Of a DNA stretch of 64,000 bases, positions 13,113 to 23,591 are shown one piece after another. The position numbers were made by a program, and so were the translations under genes. The DNA is from Methanobacterium veterum (GTDB lineage Archaea; Methanobacteriota; Methanobacteria; Methanobacteriales; Methanobacteriaceae). The stretch covers positions 1 through 64,000 of the forward strand of contig NZ_JQJK01000009.1 of assembly GCF_000745485.1 (NCBI RefSeq), in the 5' to 3' direction. Below the pieces are notes generated by a model, which saw only the letters and a program-made list of their open reading frames with translations, was not told the DNA's origin and made no database searches. Each line of letters opens with the position of its first letter. The first letter of the stretch is position 1.

Positions 13113-14270
13113 TTAAATATTTTCAGGTTTTGAGTCCTTTTTTGAAATTCCCCACATGTTCCTTGCAAACACCACCAGAGCTATAACTGCAAGTGCGTAG
13201 AACAACCATACTATAAAATCAGTAGGCCCTGTTTCAATCCAGATAAGAGTGTGCGCAAGAATTACGGCGTAAACTGCAGTAAATACCCCATCTGCCAGTT
13301 TATGGGCCGAATGAAGCAGCCTTAAAAACAGACCGATCAGGAACATCTGAATAGCAAGTGCAATATAGCCAAAATCGAGCATTGCAGGACCAAATATAGT
13401 TGGAGTGATCATTTTATGGTATCCAAGGACCACATCACCTACAATATACCTGGGATGGCCTGGTGTGAATGTATTATAGAACATCGCCCCATGCGTAGCT
13501 CCTGCCATGTGCACGATTTTATCAAACACCATGAATGTAAATCCAGCCCTATAAAAAACCAGCTGAATAGGGTTTAAGGTCCACTGCTGCCATTCAATGG
13601 ATTTAACTGCGATATATCCTACTGCAATTCCAATAACTGCCGCAACCACAGCAAATATTAAAAAGTGCTTGAACTGCAGCCCCCTTGTATAATAAACTGT
13701 TATAAATACGCTGAGTAATATGGCCATTGTGGTGGTCCTGTAACCAGTAGCCGCAAATAAGGCCAGTCCAACTACAAACAAGAGATAGTACCATCTGTTA
13801 TGATATTTTGCAATTAATATGTTTATTGCAGGTAAAAATAGAATATAAGAAACTCTCCAGAGGTCATTAGTTGCCTTTGCTTTAAGGTAGCCGCTGAAAA
13901 GAGGAATTCCTCCCAGTAAATAAGTGTTTAGAAGTTCCAGGAATATTGCAATTAAAACAACTGCAAGTAAAACTTTTTCATTTAAAATAACACTGAGCTT
14001 AGAATTTTTCAATTTATCATTAAGTTTATCCTTTGAAATACCGCTTGTATCCAATTTAGGTATTAAATTGAACCTGCCAATAATTTTAGGGGTAAGAGCA
14101 CCTATAATAAAGAACAATGACCCAAAGAATGCTGCAAACAGCGTTTCACCAGATACAAAATCTAAACCTTTTAAGTGGTACTGATATGCAACGAGTGCAA
14201 GTGATACATATAAAATTATCCCTACTATTACAAGATATGGTGAAAATATATCTACGTTTTTAACTTTCAT
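13113..14270 (-). CDS. Polytopic membrane protein, O-antigen polymerase-like
   Basis: A 385-residue integral membrane protein with about ten hydrophobic segments and a larger loop (WQQWTLNPIQLVFYRAGFTFMVFDK) between the later helices. Overall layout resembles the oligosaccharide repeat unit polymerase family that links surface glycan units. No glycosyltransferase genes are adjacent, so a surface polysaccharide role is only inferred. It stands alone on the minus strand, converging with the defence island. Confidence 0.6.
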   Translation of the reverse strand: MKVKNVDIFSPYLVIVGIILYVSLALVAYQYHLKGLDFVSGETLFAAFFGSLFFIIGALTPKIIGRFNLIPKLDTSGISKDKLNDKLKNSKLSVILNEKVLLAVVLIAIFLELLNTYLLGGIPLFSGYLKAKATNDLWRVSYILFLPAINILIAKYHNRWYYLLFVVGLALFAATGYRTTTMAILLSVFITVYYTRGLQFKHFLIFAVVAAVIGIAVGYIAVKSIEWQQWTLNPIQLVFYRAGFTFMVFDKIVHMAGATHGAMFYNTFTPGHPRYIVGDVVLGYHKMITPTIFGPAMLDFGYIALAIQMFLIGLFLRLLHSAHKLADGVFTAVYAVILAHTLIWIETGPTDFIVWLFYALAVIALVVFARNMWGISKKDSKPENI

Positions 14271-14366
14271 GATTTTTCCATGCTAATTTTTTAAGTTTAA
14301 TTAAATGATAATTTTTATTAAATTATACAGTTTCTTTATCTGCATTCTATAAAAAGTTTCGGAACC

Positions 14367-15713
14367 TTAGTTATCTCCAGCACTTCTGGTAAAGTTAGAG
14401 GCGAACTGAGGGCACGCTGCAACATGGGTATGTACATAGCTTGCAACTGTGTTTTTACTCATGAGCCCGTCCAGTGAATTTTCTATGCCTTTTCCCCTGA
14501 GTATTTTAAATGCATATTCGGGTTTACCATTTACCAGGACTTTAGAGTAATGGAACTCATGACCCCTGAATACGTCGCCCTTCTTTGTAATTATATTATC
14601 TTTTCTAGCCTTAGAAATTACATAACTTAAACCCTGAACTTTTTTAGTCATTACGGAGTCGTAATTAAAAATTTCGCACATTTTTTTCCCATTTATGGAA
14701 TTTGTAAGGTACATGAGCCCCCCGCATTCAGCATAAACTGGATTTCCATCATTATGGAATTTAAGGATAGACCTCCTCATAGATTCGTTCTGCTCAAGTT
14801 CTTTTGCAAAAATTTCAGGGTATCCTCCGCCGATGTAAATTCCATCCACATCAGGAAGCTCTTCATCTTTAAAAGGGCTAAATGGAACTACTTTTGCATT
14901 GTTAGCTTCCAGAGATTCTATGTTTTCAGTGTAATAGAAGTTGAACACTTCATCCATGGCAACTCCAATTTTAACCTTTTTCCTGTTTTCTTCCTGCCAT
15001 GTGTCTTCCCTTCCTTCAGGCAGCTTTCCAGCGTTTTTCATTATAGAAATAAGGGCATCCATATCTACATTTTCCTTGATGATTTCTCCCCATTTGTCAA
15101 TATAACCCAATAAATTTTCACGTTCTACTGCAGGTACAAGGCCGAGATGTCTTTGTTCTACCTTTATAGCATCATCCCTTTGGATTCCACCAATTACATC
15201 TACACCTGCCAGTTTTTCAACTGCTTCCTTGGTTTTAAGGTAGTGATTTTTATTTTTTACTTGGTTTAAAATTACCCCTTCAATTTTAATGGTTGGGTCG
15301 AGTGTTTTAAACCCAATTACAACAGCTGCTGCGCTTTTTACAAGACTTCTGGAGTTTAAAATGAGTATCACTGGCGCGTCAAGCGCCTTTGCGATGGACG
15401 CAGTACTCCCAACATCATCAATAGGGCTTATTCCTTCATAAAGTCCCCTTACACCTTCAATTATACCAAAATCAGCCCTTGATGTATCTAGGCCCCTTTC
15501 AAATGAGGTCCGTATTTGCCCGTCGGACATGAAAAATGAATCGAGATTCCTTGAACTGTTTCCTGTTGCAAGTGTGTGGTAAGATGGATCTATGTAATCT
15601 GGCCCTACTTTAAACGGCTGGACTCTGTATTCTTCAGACAATGCCTTCATAATGCCTGTTGAAATGGTTGTTTTCCCTACTGCACTTCCTGTTCCTGCTA
15701 AGACTATTCTCAT
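14367..15713 (-). CDS. cfbB: CbiA/CfbB-type a,c-diamide synthase
   Basis: A 448-residue two-domain amidotransferase. The N-terminal ATP-binding domain has a P-loop ([10 protein letters not shown], residues 7-16) and [12 protein letters not shown]; the C-terminal glutaminase domain has the nucleophile Cys in [10 protein letters not shown]. It amidates side chains a and c of a corrinoid or of Ni-sirohydrochlorin. Methanogens usually carry both CbiA (B12) and CfbB (coenzyme F430), and I cannot separate them with certainty here; the EGVRGLYEG segment makes me lean to CfbB. Confidence 0.75.
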   Translation of the reverse strand: MRIVLAGTGSAVGKTTISTGIMKALSEEYRVQPFKVGPDYIDPSYHTLATGNSSRNLDSFFMSDGQIRTSFERGLDTSRADFGIIEGVRGLYEGISPIDDVGSTASIAKALDAPVILILNSRSLVKSAAAVVIGFKTLDPTIKIEGVILNQVKNKNHYLKTKEAVEKLAGVDVIGGIQRDDAIKVEQRHLGLVPAVERENLLGYIDKWGEIIKENVDMDALISIMKNAGKLPEGREDTWQEENRKKVKIGVAMDEVFNFYYTENIESLEANNAKVVPFSPFKDEELPDVDGIYIGGGYPEIFAKELEQNESMRRSILKFHNDGNPVYAECGGLMYLTNSINGKKMCEIFNYDSVMTKKVQGLSYVISKARKDNIITKKGDVFRGHEFHYSKVLVNGKPEYAFKILRGKGIENSLDGLMSKNTVASYVHTHVAACPQFASNFTRSAGDN

Positions 15714-15846
15714 ATAATGTAATAAGGTGATGTGTTATTTAAAAATTTAGTTTGAAAAATTTTTAAAATTTAAAAATCAATATTAATGAATTTCCAAATT
15801 CTTAATGCTCTTTTTGCACTAATTATAAGTTTCTTAAGCTATAAAA

Positions 15847-16824
15847 TTAGTTTAATTCTAATATTCGTTTATTATGTTCTTTAAAATACCCATAATAATT
15901 GGACATGTGAAACATGTACACATCCGATTCTTCGAGTTGATCATCTGAGAGTGATATCTCCATAGCTCTTCTAACCCCTTTAGCAGCACCTAAAGCAGTG
16001 GCATATGCCAGATATTTATCCCAAATTTTCACAGATTCTGGAGGATATTCTTTAATTAAGCTAAAATCTTCAATATAACTCCTGAAATTCATCCATCTTT
16101 TATAATATTCTCGACCATAAGCTGTCCATTGTCCTGCAATTCTTTTGGTCAAGAATAAAGATATGATAGATGATATCCACAAAATCAGCGCACATGAAAT
16201 AAATGTTCCTGAAAATAACTTAGAGGGAAATGAATAAAAAATCAAAGCCCAAGCTATTATTGTCCCTAAAACTCCAAAAGTTTTTAAATAAATATATCCT
16301 CTACTATGAAATGCATCCTTAAAATTATTCCCATCTAATAAAGTACTTCTGACTTCATTTCTCCAAATTCCATATGCACTATATGAATAACTAGGATCCA
16401 AGTTTTTTGAAATTAAATCCAGTGATATAATGCCATCCTGTTCAGATTCCTTCAAAAAATCTAAAACCTGTACTTCAAATTTCCAGAGGGACGAAATGTC
16501 ATTATTAGGGTTAATCTCTAGCAATAAAGACTCATGATAGTGAGATCCATTATAAGATTCGTTTTTTAAAAATAAGTAATTTCTACTGATTAAATCAAGT
16601 ATAGTAGCTCTAAAACCATCCAAATTGGGAACTCCAACTCTTTTTGGATCTCCAGCACATACTGCATTTACAATAGCAGGAGGATCATCAGTCGGCATAT
16701 CAACTTCATATTCTGTATTATAATTAATTTTAGGCGCCCTATTCATTAAATAGATATATAATGGCGAGAGAGCCCATAATAACATTAAAATTTCCACTAT
16801 TGAGGAATAGATAAAGATATCCAT
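15847..16824 (-). CDS. DUF2207-like membrane protein, N-terminally short
   Basis: A 325-residue relative of the C-terminal half of the DUF2207 gene upstream: a first membrane helix, then a PTDDPPAIVNAV segment, two more helices and QWTAYGREYYKRW. It lacks the secreted N-terminal domain and the glycine-rich tail. It is downstream of that gene on the same strand. It may be a truncated paralogue that still works, or a remnant of a tandem duplication. Reading frame is intact. Confidence 0.7.
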   Translation of the reverse strand: MDIFIYSSIVEILMLLWALSPLYIYLMNRAPKINYNTEYEVDMPTDDPPAIVNAVCAGDPKRVGVPNLDGFRATILDLISRNYLFLKNESYNGSHYHESLLLEINPNNDISSLWKFEVQVLDFLKESEQDGIISLDLISKNLDPSYSYSAYGIWRNEVRSTLLDGNNFKDAFHSRGYIYLKTFGVLGTIIAWALIFYSFPSKLFSGTFISCALILWISSIISLFLTKRIAGQWTAYGREYYKRWMNFRSYIEDFSLIKEYPPESVKIWDKYLAYATALGAAKGVRRAMEISLSDDQLEESDVYMFHMSNYYGYFKEHNKRILELN

Positions 16825-16960
16825 GTATTTAATAAGCCAGAATGTTATTTAAGAATTTAGTTTAAAAAAGTAGTGAAGTTATGAATTGATCAAATTCAAA
16901 TTTACCCGCTAAAAAAGATATAAAATAGGTTTAAAAATTTAGATAAAGTGAAAGAAGAGC

Positions 16961-18777
16961 TTAAAATGCTCCTCCTCCACCCCCCCCAAACCCACCGCCG
17001 ACACCGCCGGCTCCACCAAAGTCATTTCCACCGGAGTTTGCAGCTGCTGCAGTGTTCATACCAGTATCTAAACCAGATGAAAGGAGCCAGTATCCGCCGT
17101 AGTAGTGGAACAGAAAGATATCACTTTGGGCCAGCTGGTCATCTGGAAGGCTCATTTCCATGGTCTTCCTGACTTGATCTGCCACCCCAAGTGCAGTTGC
17201 ATATACCAGGTATTTATTCCATACCTTAACAGATTCAGGAGGATATTCCTTTATAAGGCTGAAATCCTGGATATATTTCTTAAAATTATGCCATTTAGCA
17301 TCGAACTCTTCACCATGAGTAGTCCACTGTCCTGCAACCTTTTGAGGCATGATAAGCGAGATAATAGCCACAATTCCCAGAACAAATGACGCAAATAATG
17401 CATATCCCGAGGCGGGCATAGGATCAGATATTGTGAAAAAGAACGTCGCTGCTGCAGCAACTAAACCAATGACTCCAAAAATCTTGAGGTATGTGTCCCC
17501 TTTCTTCAGGAATATCTGGTCCATGATTCCATCATTTAAAAATTCACTTTTTAAATCACTTCCCCTATACCATATGATTCTTTGAATGACTGTGCCAGGT
17601 TTCGATCCTTTAAATCATTTTTAAGGTTATCTAAATTAATGACACCGTCCTCTTCAAACTTTTTAAGGATAGTAATAGTGTCGTATTCAAAGTTTGTAAG
17701 TTCATCGAGATTTTTTTCCTCGTTGACTTTAAGTGAAACAGATCTATCTTTATCCTTCTCTAGGGTTTGAGGGATATCCTGTATTAACAGATGTTTGCGG
17801 TCTATAAGGTCCATTATAGTAGCTCTAAACCCATCCATGTCAGGTTCGCCTATTTTTTTGCCTAATCCTTTACCAGATATTGCATTTACCACAGCAGGTA
17901 AATCATCAGTTGGCACATCACGCTCATATTCTGCCTGGTAGCTGATTTTTGGCTCCCTTCCATAGCGGAAGTAAATAAGCAGAGGTATGAAACATGCGAG
18001 TAAGAATAGAACTGCCAGTACTGAGTAAAGAGTTGATTTAAAGTTTAATTCGTTTTGATAATCATTTTGAATCTTTTCAATTTGACTCAGGCCATCCTGA
18101 TTTATTATAACTCCATTTGTGGGGTTTGCTGCAAATTGACTTTTAGGTATGACCATCCTGAGTTCAAAGAAATCTCCTGAAGGAACAGTTTTACCCACCA
18201 CATTTAAAGTGTTTCCACTCCAGCTGGAATTTTCAGCAAAATAAGGAGGATTTAACCAGTATTGTACACCACTACTTGATTTGAGGTGTATATTTGCGTT
18301 AACTGCCCCAATATCTTTGTCCCACTGGGTACCAACCATTTCATACTGGAGTTCGGCCACATCATTGTAGAACTTAATTCCATGTAAAAAGTCATATTCA
18401 ATGGTAACTGTAACATCTTTATCAGTTATGGGAGTTGTTTTTTGAGAGTTGGAGTATAAATATATCTTTATCCGTTCCATTCCTCCAGAATAACTTACCG
18501 TAGGTTCCGCATAAGCTCCCTGTGCCGATACTTTTATATTTTTCAACTGCTGGTTACCGCTTATCGGTATATCCCGGTATATTCCATTGTAAGTCCCTGT
18601 AAACGAGTAATGAATGACTTCTTTAACATGCAGCGTTCCGTCGCTCTGTGGAAAGAGATCCATGTCAATAGAAGGTATGGAATAATCCTTTGCAAATGCT
18701 GCAGTTGAAAATACTGAGAATGTAAGTAAAAATAGTAAAGTTAAGGAAATAAAATGTTTTTTATCCATTAAACCCAC
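16961..18777 (-). pseudogene. DUF2207 membrane protein, frameshifted
   Basis: Two reading frames form one gene. The first (18777-17551) has a signal peptide, an extracellular DUF2207 domain, a membrane helix and PTDDLPAVVNAI. It ends SYGIGEVI; the second frame reads [16 protein letters not shown] and continues to a [12 protein letters not shown] tail. The paralogue at 15847 reads YGIW here without a break, placing the lesion near 17565-17572. A five-base loss between TATA repeats would explain it. Just after lemA, the usual LemA-DUF2207 pairing. Could be a sequencing error. Confidence 0.8.
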
Positions 18778-19338
18778 CTAAAACTGTACTTTTGGAACTG
18801 AACGAGCTGATTCTTCCACTTCAAAGAATTCTGACTCGGTGAAGTTAAACTGGCGGGCTATCAAGTTGCTTGGAAACATCTGGATCTTGTTGTTGTACAT
18901 GAGTACAGTATCGTTGTAAAACTGCCTTGAATAAGCTATTTTATCTTCAGTTTCTGCCAGCTGACTTTGTAAGTCCCTGAAATTTTGATTTGCTTTTAAA
19001 TCCGGATAATTTTCTGCTACCGCAAAAAGGCTTTTCAAAGCACCAGTTAACATGTTATTTGCTTCTGCACTTTCTTGAACTGTTTGAGCGTTCATAAGGC
19101 CAGATCTTGCCTTAGTAACCTCTTCGAATACACCTTTTTCGTGTTTAGCATACCCTTTAACTGTTTCTACCAGGTTAGGTATCAGGTCAGCCCTTCTGTT
19201 TAGCTGAACATCTATTTGGGACCATGCATTTTTAACCCTGTTACGTAATCCAACAAGGTTATTGTACATAGCAACTATCCAAATCGCAAAAATAACCACA
19301 ATAAGTATAATTATTCCTATAATTATGTAGGTTAACAT
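18778..19338 (-). CDS. lemA: LemA family protein
   Basis: A 186-residue LemA protein: an N-terminal membrane helix ([18 protein letters not shown]) followed by a helical domain with [19 protein letters not shown] and [16 protein letters not shown], both typical. Role in the envelope is not well defined; LemA is commonly paired with DUF2207 proteins, as here (the stop and next start nearly touch). ATG 19338 is preferred to TTG 19344, since GGTGAT lies 6 bases before it. That ribosome site is inside a perfect hairpin. Confidence 0.92.
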   Translation of the reverse strand: MLTYIIIGIIILIVVIFAIWIVAMYNNLVGLRNRVKNAWSQIDVQLNRRADLIPNLVETVKGYAKHEKGVFEEVTKARSGLMNAQTVQESAEANNMLTGALKSLFAVAENYPDLKANQNFRDLQSQLAETEDKIAYSRQFYNDTVLMYNNKIQMFPSNLIARQFNFTESEFFEVEESARSVPKVQF

Positions 19339-19343
19339 CTTCA

Positions 19344-19365
19344 ATCACCATCTCAAGATGGTGAT
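19344..19365 (-). promoter_or_regulatory. Hairpin hiding the lemA ribosome-binding site
   Basis: On the transcript ATCACCATC, loop TTGA, GATGGTGAT form a perfect 9-bp stem. The GGTGAT ribosome site of lemA is the 3' arm, 5-6 bases before the ATG. Opening of the stem would be needed for efficient initiation. Confidence 0.6.
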
Positions 19366-19457
19366 GTTTTATTATTTATACATTTGGAAAAATAGCCATA
19401 AAATAATAATAAATAGTTTAAAATTAAAAAAGAGAATTTTCACACTTAACCATGTGA

Positions 19458-19898
19458 TTAAGCGGGCACCAAATATGTAGGATGCCGGCAAACATGTTCT
19501 TTACCATGTACTGCACAGAAATCAGCGTCACAGCAGGTACATCGCATCATTCCTTCGGGGCAGTCGCTTGTTTTTTCAAATATAAGTGTACCATACCGAT
19601 GACATACGGGACAATAATTTATCCATGAAGGGTCGTGTAATTTATAATCTTGATAACAACTGCACGAACATCTAGCAGTTACTACCAGTACATCATTTCT
19701 AGCTTTAGCCTTAGCTTTTGGCTCAGAAGCTACTTGAGCCGTATTTGATTGAGATGGGGACTGTACAACTTTAGATCCAGTTGAATAATTTGCGTTTTGA
19801 TCATTTAAAACTCCAGAAAACAAGCCGACCGTGGCAACGCTAACTACCATAATCGGTAAAAACCATTGTTTCGGCGTAATTATATCTCCTCCACGCAC
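19458..19898 (-). CDS. Membrane-anchored Cys-rich protein
   Basis: About 146 residues: one membrane helix (WFLPIMVVSVATVGLF), a Ser/Lys-rich linker, then a compact cysteine/histidine domain (CSCSCYQDYKLHDPSW, CPVCHRYGT, CTCCDADFCAVHGKEH) likely to bind zinc. Similar modules occur at the ends of Methanobacteriales surface proteins, from memory. The start is uncertain: a TATA box at 19948-19955 rules out the longest frame; GTG 19898 is my choice, but a GGAGGAGAT just inside the gene could point to a non-standard start a little further on. Confidence 0.6.
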   Translation of the reverse strand: MRGGDIITPKQWFLPIMVVSVATVGLFSGVLNDQNANYSTGSKVVQSPSQSNTAQVASEPKAKAKARNDVLVVTARCSCSCYQDYKLHDPSWINYCPVCHRYGTLIFEKTSDCPEGMMRCTCCDADFCAVHGKEHVCRHPTYLVPA

Positions 19899-20660
19899 AT
19901 TTTTTAAACAGTCACTTTGTAATACGGATATTGTATTTATTATTACATTTAAATATTGTGGTCTAAAATCCAAAAAAAGGCCCATTTACAGTCTATTTTT
20001 TAATTTAAAACTGAATTAAAAGGAATTATATTTTAGAAACAGAAATTCCTGTTAGAGGTTCTTATTTTTAATATAATAGCTCCCAAAGAAGCCTATTTTA
20101 TAAAAACATAAGTATTAGATGTTTTCCTCTTGCAGATATTTTCTTCCAAAAGAATGTTCAGCGGTAAACCTAATTTAATTTAGACTACGTCACTCATTTT
20201 TCAGCACTATCTTCCAAAAAAAGTAATTTATATACTAATAACTAATTTTAACCTTTTAAAAAAATAATTGACAAGTGCTTTCATACATTCAGAAAATAAA
20301 ATTATGTTTTTACAAGATTAATTTTTTAAATAATTTAAGTTGAGTTTTATGAGTCTAAATTCAATAAAAATATTTAAAATTTCATTTAAACATATATAAA
20401 TCCATTATTTTGTTATTTAAATTATTAAAATAATATTTAATGCAATAAAATACGTAATAAATTTTATGTAGCTAAATTATATGGTTTTTTTTATAGAATT
20501 TGAAAATAAAAACTACATACTTAAAATATTATGATAAAAATGATTTTAAAATACATTTTAAATTAAAATTTAGATTATTATAGAAATAGTGATACCAAAC
20601 GAATACTTGTACATTGCTCTAGAACAAATTATAATACTATTTTTGATATAATAAAATATA
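19899..20660. other. AT-rich intergenic stretch
   Basis: Contains the promoter of the Cys-rich gene (TATA 19948-19955) and must contain that of the radical SAM gene. No ORF, repeat or structured element stood out in the remaining 600 bases. Confidence 0.5.
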
Positions 20661-21782
20661 ATGAATTCACTGCAAAAACTCAAAGTTCTTGGAGAATCAG
20701 CAAAGTACGATCTGTGTAATTATGCAGACCCCAATTTTGAAACTTATGCATCAGGCAAAATGCTGGGAGTATACAACAGTACTGCACCTGATGGACGCTG
20801 CATACCGTTATTTAAAGTGTTAATGACTAACAAATGTTCAAATGACTGTAAATACTGCGTGAACCGCAGCGGCAGGAAATGCGAACGTTTTGAATATACA
20901 CCTCAGGAACTTTCGAACCTGTTTTTAAATTACTTCAACAGAAGATACGTGGAAGGCTTATTCTTAAGCTCTGGAATTTCTGGAGACATAAACACTTCCA
21001 TGGAAAGGGAAGTAGAAGTTGCAAGGATACTTAGAGACTACGGGTATGACGGATATATACACCTTAAAATCCTTCCAGGGACATCTTACGATTTAATTAA
21101 AAGTGCCATGCACCTGGCAGACAGGGTAAGCATAAATATGGAAGCTGCAACTCCTGATGGATTTGAAGAACTTACAAGCACCAAAAACTATAACATAGAT
21201 ATTTTAAGGCGGATGAAGTGGATCAGCAAATTAGCAAAAATGGACCCTGCTATGGCACCATCAGGGCAGACCACTCAGTTTATCATTGGGGCTACAGATG
21301 AAAATGATGAAGAAATTTTAAGCATGACCAAAAAACTGTACGATAAATTAGAACTTAAAAGAAGTTATTTCAGTGCTTTTAGCCCACTCGAAGATACTCC
21401 ACTTGAAAATCACGAAATACCTCATCCTAAAAGAACTTCAAGGCTTTACCAGGCTGATTTTTTATTAAACTCCTACGGTTTTAATTTAGATGAACTGGTA
21501 TTCGATGAAAATGGAAATATAGATACACAAATAGACCCCAAATATTCTTTTGCCCTGAATAATATGGATCTATTCCCTACTGAAATTAACGAAGCATCAT
21601 ATGATGAACTTATACGAGTTCCAGGGATAGGCAAAATATCTGCAAAAAGAATTATAACTCTAAGAAAAAGGGGCAGGCGTTTTGAAAAGCTAGAAGAGCT
21701 TCAAGATTTGGGCGTGGCTGTAAAACGTGCCGAACCTTTTATAAAACTAAATAAATCTTATCAAGCTACATTAGGTTTTTAA
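20661..21782 (+). CDS. Radical SAM protein with helix-hairpin-helix domain
   Basis: A 373-residue protein. Cys59, Cys63 and Cys66 (NKCSNDCKYC) form the CxxxCxxC cluster of radical SAM enzymes. The C-terminal 60 residues contain a helix-hairpin-helix DNA-binding unit (IRVPGIGKISAKRIITL). Proteins of this architecture are annotated as putative DNA modification or repair proteins; the substrate is unknown. It starts almost directly after a TATA-like stretch and seems monocistronic. Confidence 0.85.
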   Translation: MNSLQKLKVLGESAKYDLCNYADPNFETYASGKMLGVYNSTAPDGRCIPLFKVLMTNKCSNDCKYCVNRSGRKCERFEYTPQELSNLFLNYFNRRYVEGLFLSSGISGDINTSMEREVEVARILRDYGYDGYIHLKILPGTSYDLIKSAMHLADRVSINMEAATPDGFEELTSTKNYNIDILRRMKWISKLAKMDPAMAPSGQTTQFIIGATDENDEEILSMTKKLYDKLELKRSYFSAFSPLEDTPLENHEIPHPKRTSRLYQADFLLNSYGFNLDELVFDENGNIDTQIDPKYSFALNNMDLFPTEINEASYDELIRVPGIGKISAKRIITLRKRGRRFEKLEELQDLGVAVKRAEPFIKLNKSYQATLGF

Positions 21783-21827
21783 TTTTTTGTTAAACACATC
21801 AAAAAATCTTTAATCCAGTTTGAATAT

Positions 21828-21839
21828 AAGTTATAACTT
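21828..21839. repeat. AAGTTATAACTT palindrome
   Basis: A perfect 12-base palindrome downstream of the ParA locus. Identical copies are at 23260-23271 (just before parA), 48700-48711 and 49616-49627. Confidence 0.6.
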
Positions 21840-21970
21840 GGAAGTTATAAGTTAAATCTTACAACTTGTAACTTATACCTAATCACTTATAAGTGATAAC
21901 CAGTATAGTAGAAAATGATCTTCAAATCTTGCCATAAAATTATATGATTTGTACAGGATCGATCTAACTT

Positions 21971-22000
21971 AGCACCCCAAACTCTTCAACTTGGGGTGTT
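21971..22000. terminator. Strong hairpin between convergent genes
   Basis: AGCACCCCAA and TTGGGGTGTT form a 10-bp stem with a 10-nt loop, followed by A/T-rich sequence. It lies between the convergent radical SAM and ParA-partner genes and could end both transcripts. Confidence 0.5.
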
Positions 22001-22084
22001 AAAAATAATTATCTAATTTTAAAGCTTTAAAATTGAAAAATAGAAGAAAATCTTGGGATTTCTCTTACAATCCATGATTATAGT

Positions 22085-22456
22085 TTACAGATGTTCTTCA
22101 AACATTTCCCAAATTTCAGGGTATTTTTCCTTTACCGCTTCTTCCATTAAAAGTGATGCTTCACTGCTGATGCTGAACTCAGGTTCGGTTTTCCTTAAAA
22201 ATCTCAACACTGCGGCAGTTCTAGCAGACCAGAATGAAACTCGAGGATTTTTCTGGACATCTTCTAAAATTGCATCTATTATTTTCTGGTGGATCACATT
22301 TACTTCAGCAGACTCTTCTATACTTTCCACTGGTTCTTTTGCGACGATTTCTTCTTTAGCAGTTTCAGTTTCAGAATCTTTAACATACTCTTTACTGATC
22401 AATGCATCTAACCCTCGTCCAAGTGCTCCGCCCTGTTTTTTATCAGATTTAGTCAT
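22085..22456 (-). CDS. Small ParA partner with ParB-like N-terminus
   Basis: A 123-residue protein whose start overlaps the parA stop by 4 bases. Residues 9-20 (GGALGRGLDALI) match the N-terminal peptide of bacterial ParB/Spo0J that contacts and stimulates ParA. The rest is acidic, then helical, and shows no CTPase or HTH domain of ParB. It could regulate the ATPase or link it to another cargo. The gene is firm; the role is inferred. Confidence 0.75.
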   Translation of the reverse strand: MTKSDKKQGGALGRGLDALISKEYVKDSETETAKEEIVAKEPVESIEESAEVNVIHQKIIDAILEDVQKNPRVSFWSARTAAVLRFLRKTEPEFSISSEASLLMEEAVKEKYPEIWEMFEEHL

Positions 22457-23229
22457 TTTGCAGCCTCCATAGCAATTATTTCTTCTGCAAGTTCCATATA
22501 TGCAGTTGAACCCTTACATTCCTCATCATAAAGGACACCTGGTTTTCCGTGGCTTGGGGCTTCTGCCAGTTTAACATTTCGAGGAATACTGATTTCAAAG
22601 ATGTTTTCTTTCTCTCCAAAGTATTCTTTAACGTTTTCATACACATCTCTTCCAAGCCTTGTTCTGGAATCATATAAAGTAAGTAAAATACCTTTTATAT
22701 TACATGGGCTGTTTAAACGGTTTCCTACAAGTTTCATAGCCTCCATAAGATCTGCCATTCCTTCAAGCGCGTAAAATTCCGCCTGAATTGGGATTATTAC
22801 ACTGTCAGATGCTACTAGCGAATTTATGGTAAGTACCCCCAGGGATGGAGGAACATCAATCAGGATATAGTCGTAAGAGTCTTTAATATTCTCTAAACGT
22901 TCATTTAATATTGAATGAAACCCTATTTCGCCGCTTAATTCAATTTCTGCACCGCTCAATGCTATATTACTTGCAACAAGATCCAGTCTATCGATTCCTG
23001 TTGGGATGATTGCTTCTTCTACGGGGTTTTTTCCTGTTAATGTGGTGTAGATAGTTTTTTCAATCTCACTTTTAGGTATTCCAAAGCTTGTTGTGGCATT
23101 ACCCTGCGGATCAATATCTATTAATAAAACTCTTTTATTATTAAGTGCTAAAGCTGTTGATAAATTAACTGCAGTGGTTGTTTTTCCACAACCGCCTTTT
23201 TGGTTAAGTATTGCAATTGTTTCGCCCAT
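22453..23229 (-). CDS. parA: ParA/Soj family partition ATPase
   Basis: A 258-residue deviant-Walker ATPase: KGGCGKTTTAVNLSTAL carries the signature lysine of the ParA/MinD class, with DIDPQGNATTSFG and DYILIDVPPSLG further on. ParA ATPases position DNA or other cargo on the nucleoid. A GGAG ribosome site precedes the ATG. It forms a two-gene unit with the small partner. Confidence 0.92.
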   Translation of the reverse strand: MGETIAILNQKGGCGKTTTAVNLSTALALNNKRVLLIDIDPQGNATTSFGIPKSEIEKTIYTTLTGKNPVEEAIIPTGIDRLDLVASNIALSGAEIELSGEIGFHSILNERLENIKDSYDYILIDVPPSLGVLTINSLVASDSVIIPIQAEFYALEGMADLMEAMKLVGNRLNSPCNIKGILLTLYDSRTRLGRDVYENVKEYFGEKENIFEISIPRNVKLAEAPSHGKPGVLYDEECKGSTAYMELAEEIIAMEAAK

Positions 23230-23591
23230 AAACTTTTCTCCTTTGTACTTCTAAATTTTAAGTTATAACTTATAATTTTTAAAGCTTTCTAAATGAATGG
23301 AGATATAACGAAATTAATCAGGATTTACTTAAAAAATAGAATACATTATGGACTTATGGTAAATTTAGTGATACTGCAAAAGTTAATAGAATATAACTAT
23401 TTCCATATACGCTAATTAACTTGAAAATAGCCGCTTTTAAACACATATCCCTCAAAAATTATCATAATAAAAAATTATAATGCTTAGAAATAATTATCCT
23501 CAAGAGATTATTTATTAAAAAATGGTATAATTTTATTAATTTTTAATTATAAAATAACACGTGTAAGATCAGATTTTAAGGAGTGTTAAAT
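23230..23591. other. Divergent promoter region of parA and PG-binding gene
   Basis: Holds the palindrome AAGTTATAACTT (23260-23271) 31-42 bases before the parA start, a position suited to an operator, and a GGAG site for the rightward gene. Otherwise AT-rich with no further feature seen. Confidence 0.5.
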
